Source: Paenibacillus albus (GTDB taxonomy: Bacteria; Bacillota; Bacilli; Paenibacillales; Paenibacillaceae). Taken from it: a stretch of DNA of 64,000 nt. Under the pieces are notes generated by a model. That model was not told where the DNA came from. It did no database searches and worked only from the letters and a program-made list of their open reading frames with translations. The stretch spans positions 4,726,501-4,790,500 of the forward strand of contig NZ_CP034437.1 in the NCBI RefSeq assembly GCF_003952225.1, given 5' to 3'. Within the stretch, counting starts at the first letter, position 1. Each line of letters starts with the position of its first letter. Of this stretch, positions 63,669 to 64,000 are shown one piece after another. The position numbers were made by a program, and so were the translations under genes.

Positions 63669-64000
63669 CTACTCGAGAGATTGTACGATTCGCTCCGCGA
63701 TTTGCCCATAACCGTCATGGTTGGGGTGAAAATGATCATTCGATAAATAAGTGCCAATCGTCCGCTCGAACAGATCAAACGTCGGAACCATCGTCATATT
63801 CGGATATTGATGCATAATGGTGTACGCTTCCTCGTTCCACTTCTGCACTTGCAGGCTGCCATCACGTAAATCTTTAAGATCGAAGAACGGATTATAAAGA
63901 CCGGCATACACGACTTGTGCGTTCGGATTAATGTCATGCAGCAGCCGCACTACCTTCGTGAATCGTTCCATTCCTTTTGGCAGCTCTGCTTTCACCTGAT
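63669..64000 (-). CDS. SGNH/GDSL-family hydrolase, C-terminal part
   Basis: The last 110 residues of a protein whose start is beyond the right edge. Visible: NPNAQVVYAGLYNPFFD and the block V motif D-x-x-H in LSNDHFHPNHDGY, giving the Asp-His of the catalytic triad; the Ser and Gly-Asn blocks are outside. It lies 12 bases upstream of the ABC ATPase and probably shares its transcript. A lipase or esterase of the YpmR kind is the likeliest reading. Confidence 0.75.
   Translation of the reverse strand, partial: QVKAELPKGMERFTKVVRLLHDINPNAQVVYAGLYNPFFDLKDLRDGSLQVQKWNEEAYTIMHQYPNMTMVPTFDLFERTIGTYLSNDHFHPNHDGYGQIAERIVQSLE

Overview
The window reads as a chromosomal segment of an endospore-forming, low-to-mid GC Bacillota of the Paenibacillus/Cohnella kind. 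The support is cotE, tgl, sporulenol-type cyclase, bacillithiol-associated YtxJ, YqkB, YxcD, strong AGGAGG-type ribosome binding sites with frequent GTG/TTG starts, YesM/YesN regulators and Paenibacillus-style amidoligase genes. No rRNA, tRNA, IS element, prophage or CRISPR array was seen.

Layout. 1-9.6 kb: 3'-truncated mutS, a divergent GH172/DUF2961 enzyme, a phage-type COOH-NH2 ligase, the spore coat organiser cotE, and housekeeping genes (YqjA-like exporter, M32 carboxypeptidase, YqkB, beta-carbonic anhydrase). 9.6-14.6 kb: DUF309, two small proteins, a secreted GH18 protein with an N-terminal repeat array, ytxJ and speD. 14.8-18.0 kb: a spore-appendage locus with two Ena-type (DUF3992) pilin genes, a convergent gene for a Lys/Pro-rich protein ending in an Ena-like domain, and a BclA-like collagen protein. 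18.2-21.4 kb: a tightly overlapping five-gene operon around a glutathionylspermidine-synthase-like ligase. 21.6-32.0 kb: a soluble chemoreceptor, a CcpA-type xylose/multiple-sugar ABC importer, and its sensor unit (two binding proteins, a YesM kinase, a YesN regulator). 32.2-39.7 kb: small metabolic genes, a frameshifted DHA2 efflux pump, a PadR/HAAS/2TM-repeat cassette, and aminopeptidase M29. 39.9-49.1 kb: Fur-controlled siderophore permeases with an ABC exporter, sporulenol-type cyclase, a secreted protein with a possible Cys active site, a methyltransferase, and spore transglutaminase tgl. 49.2-56.7 kb: an XRE repressor, a 7TM sensor kinase/OmpR pair, an rRNA methyltransferase-like gene, an RluA-family enzyme, a CapA-like lipoprotein and a MarR regulator. 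57-64 kb: parC-parE, an ABC-2 exporter, and a truncated GDSL hydrolase.

How parts connect. Four late-sporulation units (cotE, the ena operon, the Ena-like gene and tgl) are preceded by the same arrangement, AC-N17-CAT[A/T]NNNT, as expected for SigK. Together they describe a coat plus surface-appendage programme. The most noteworthy system is the Ena/Ena-like/collagen cluster, read here as a complete appendage kit: shaft, putative anchor or adaptor, and collagen fibril.

A second unexplained signal is a dispersed family of hairpin doublets, GAGAG...CTCTC, with two hairpins 47-51 bp and then about 61 bp apart and a repeat period of 110-112 bp. It occupies three intergenic regions (26.7, 33.8-34.4 and 55.7-56.2 kb) and is not explained by any gene.
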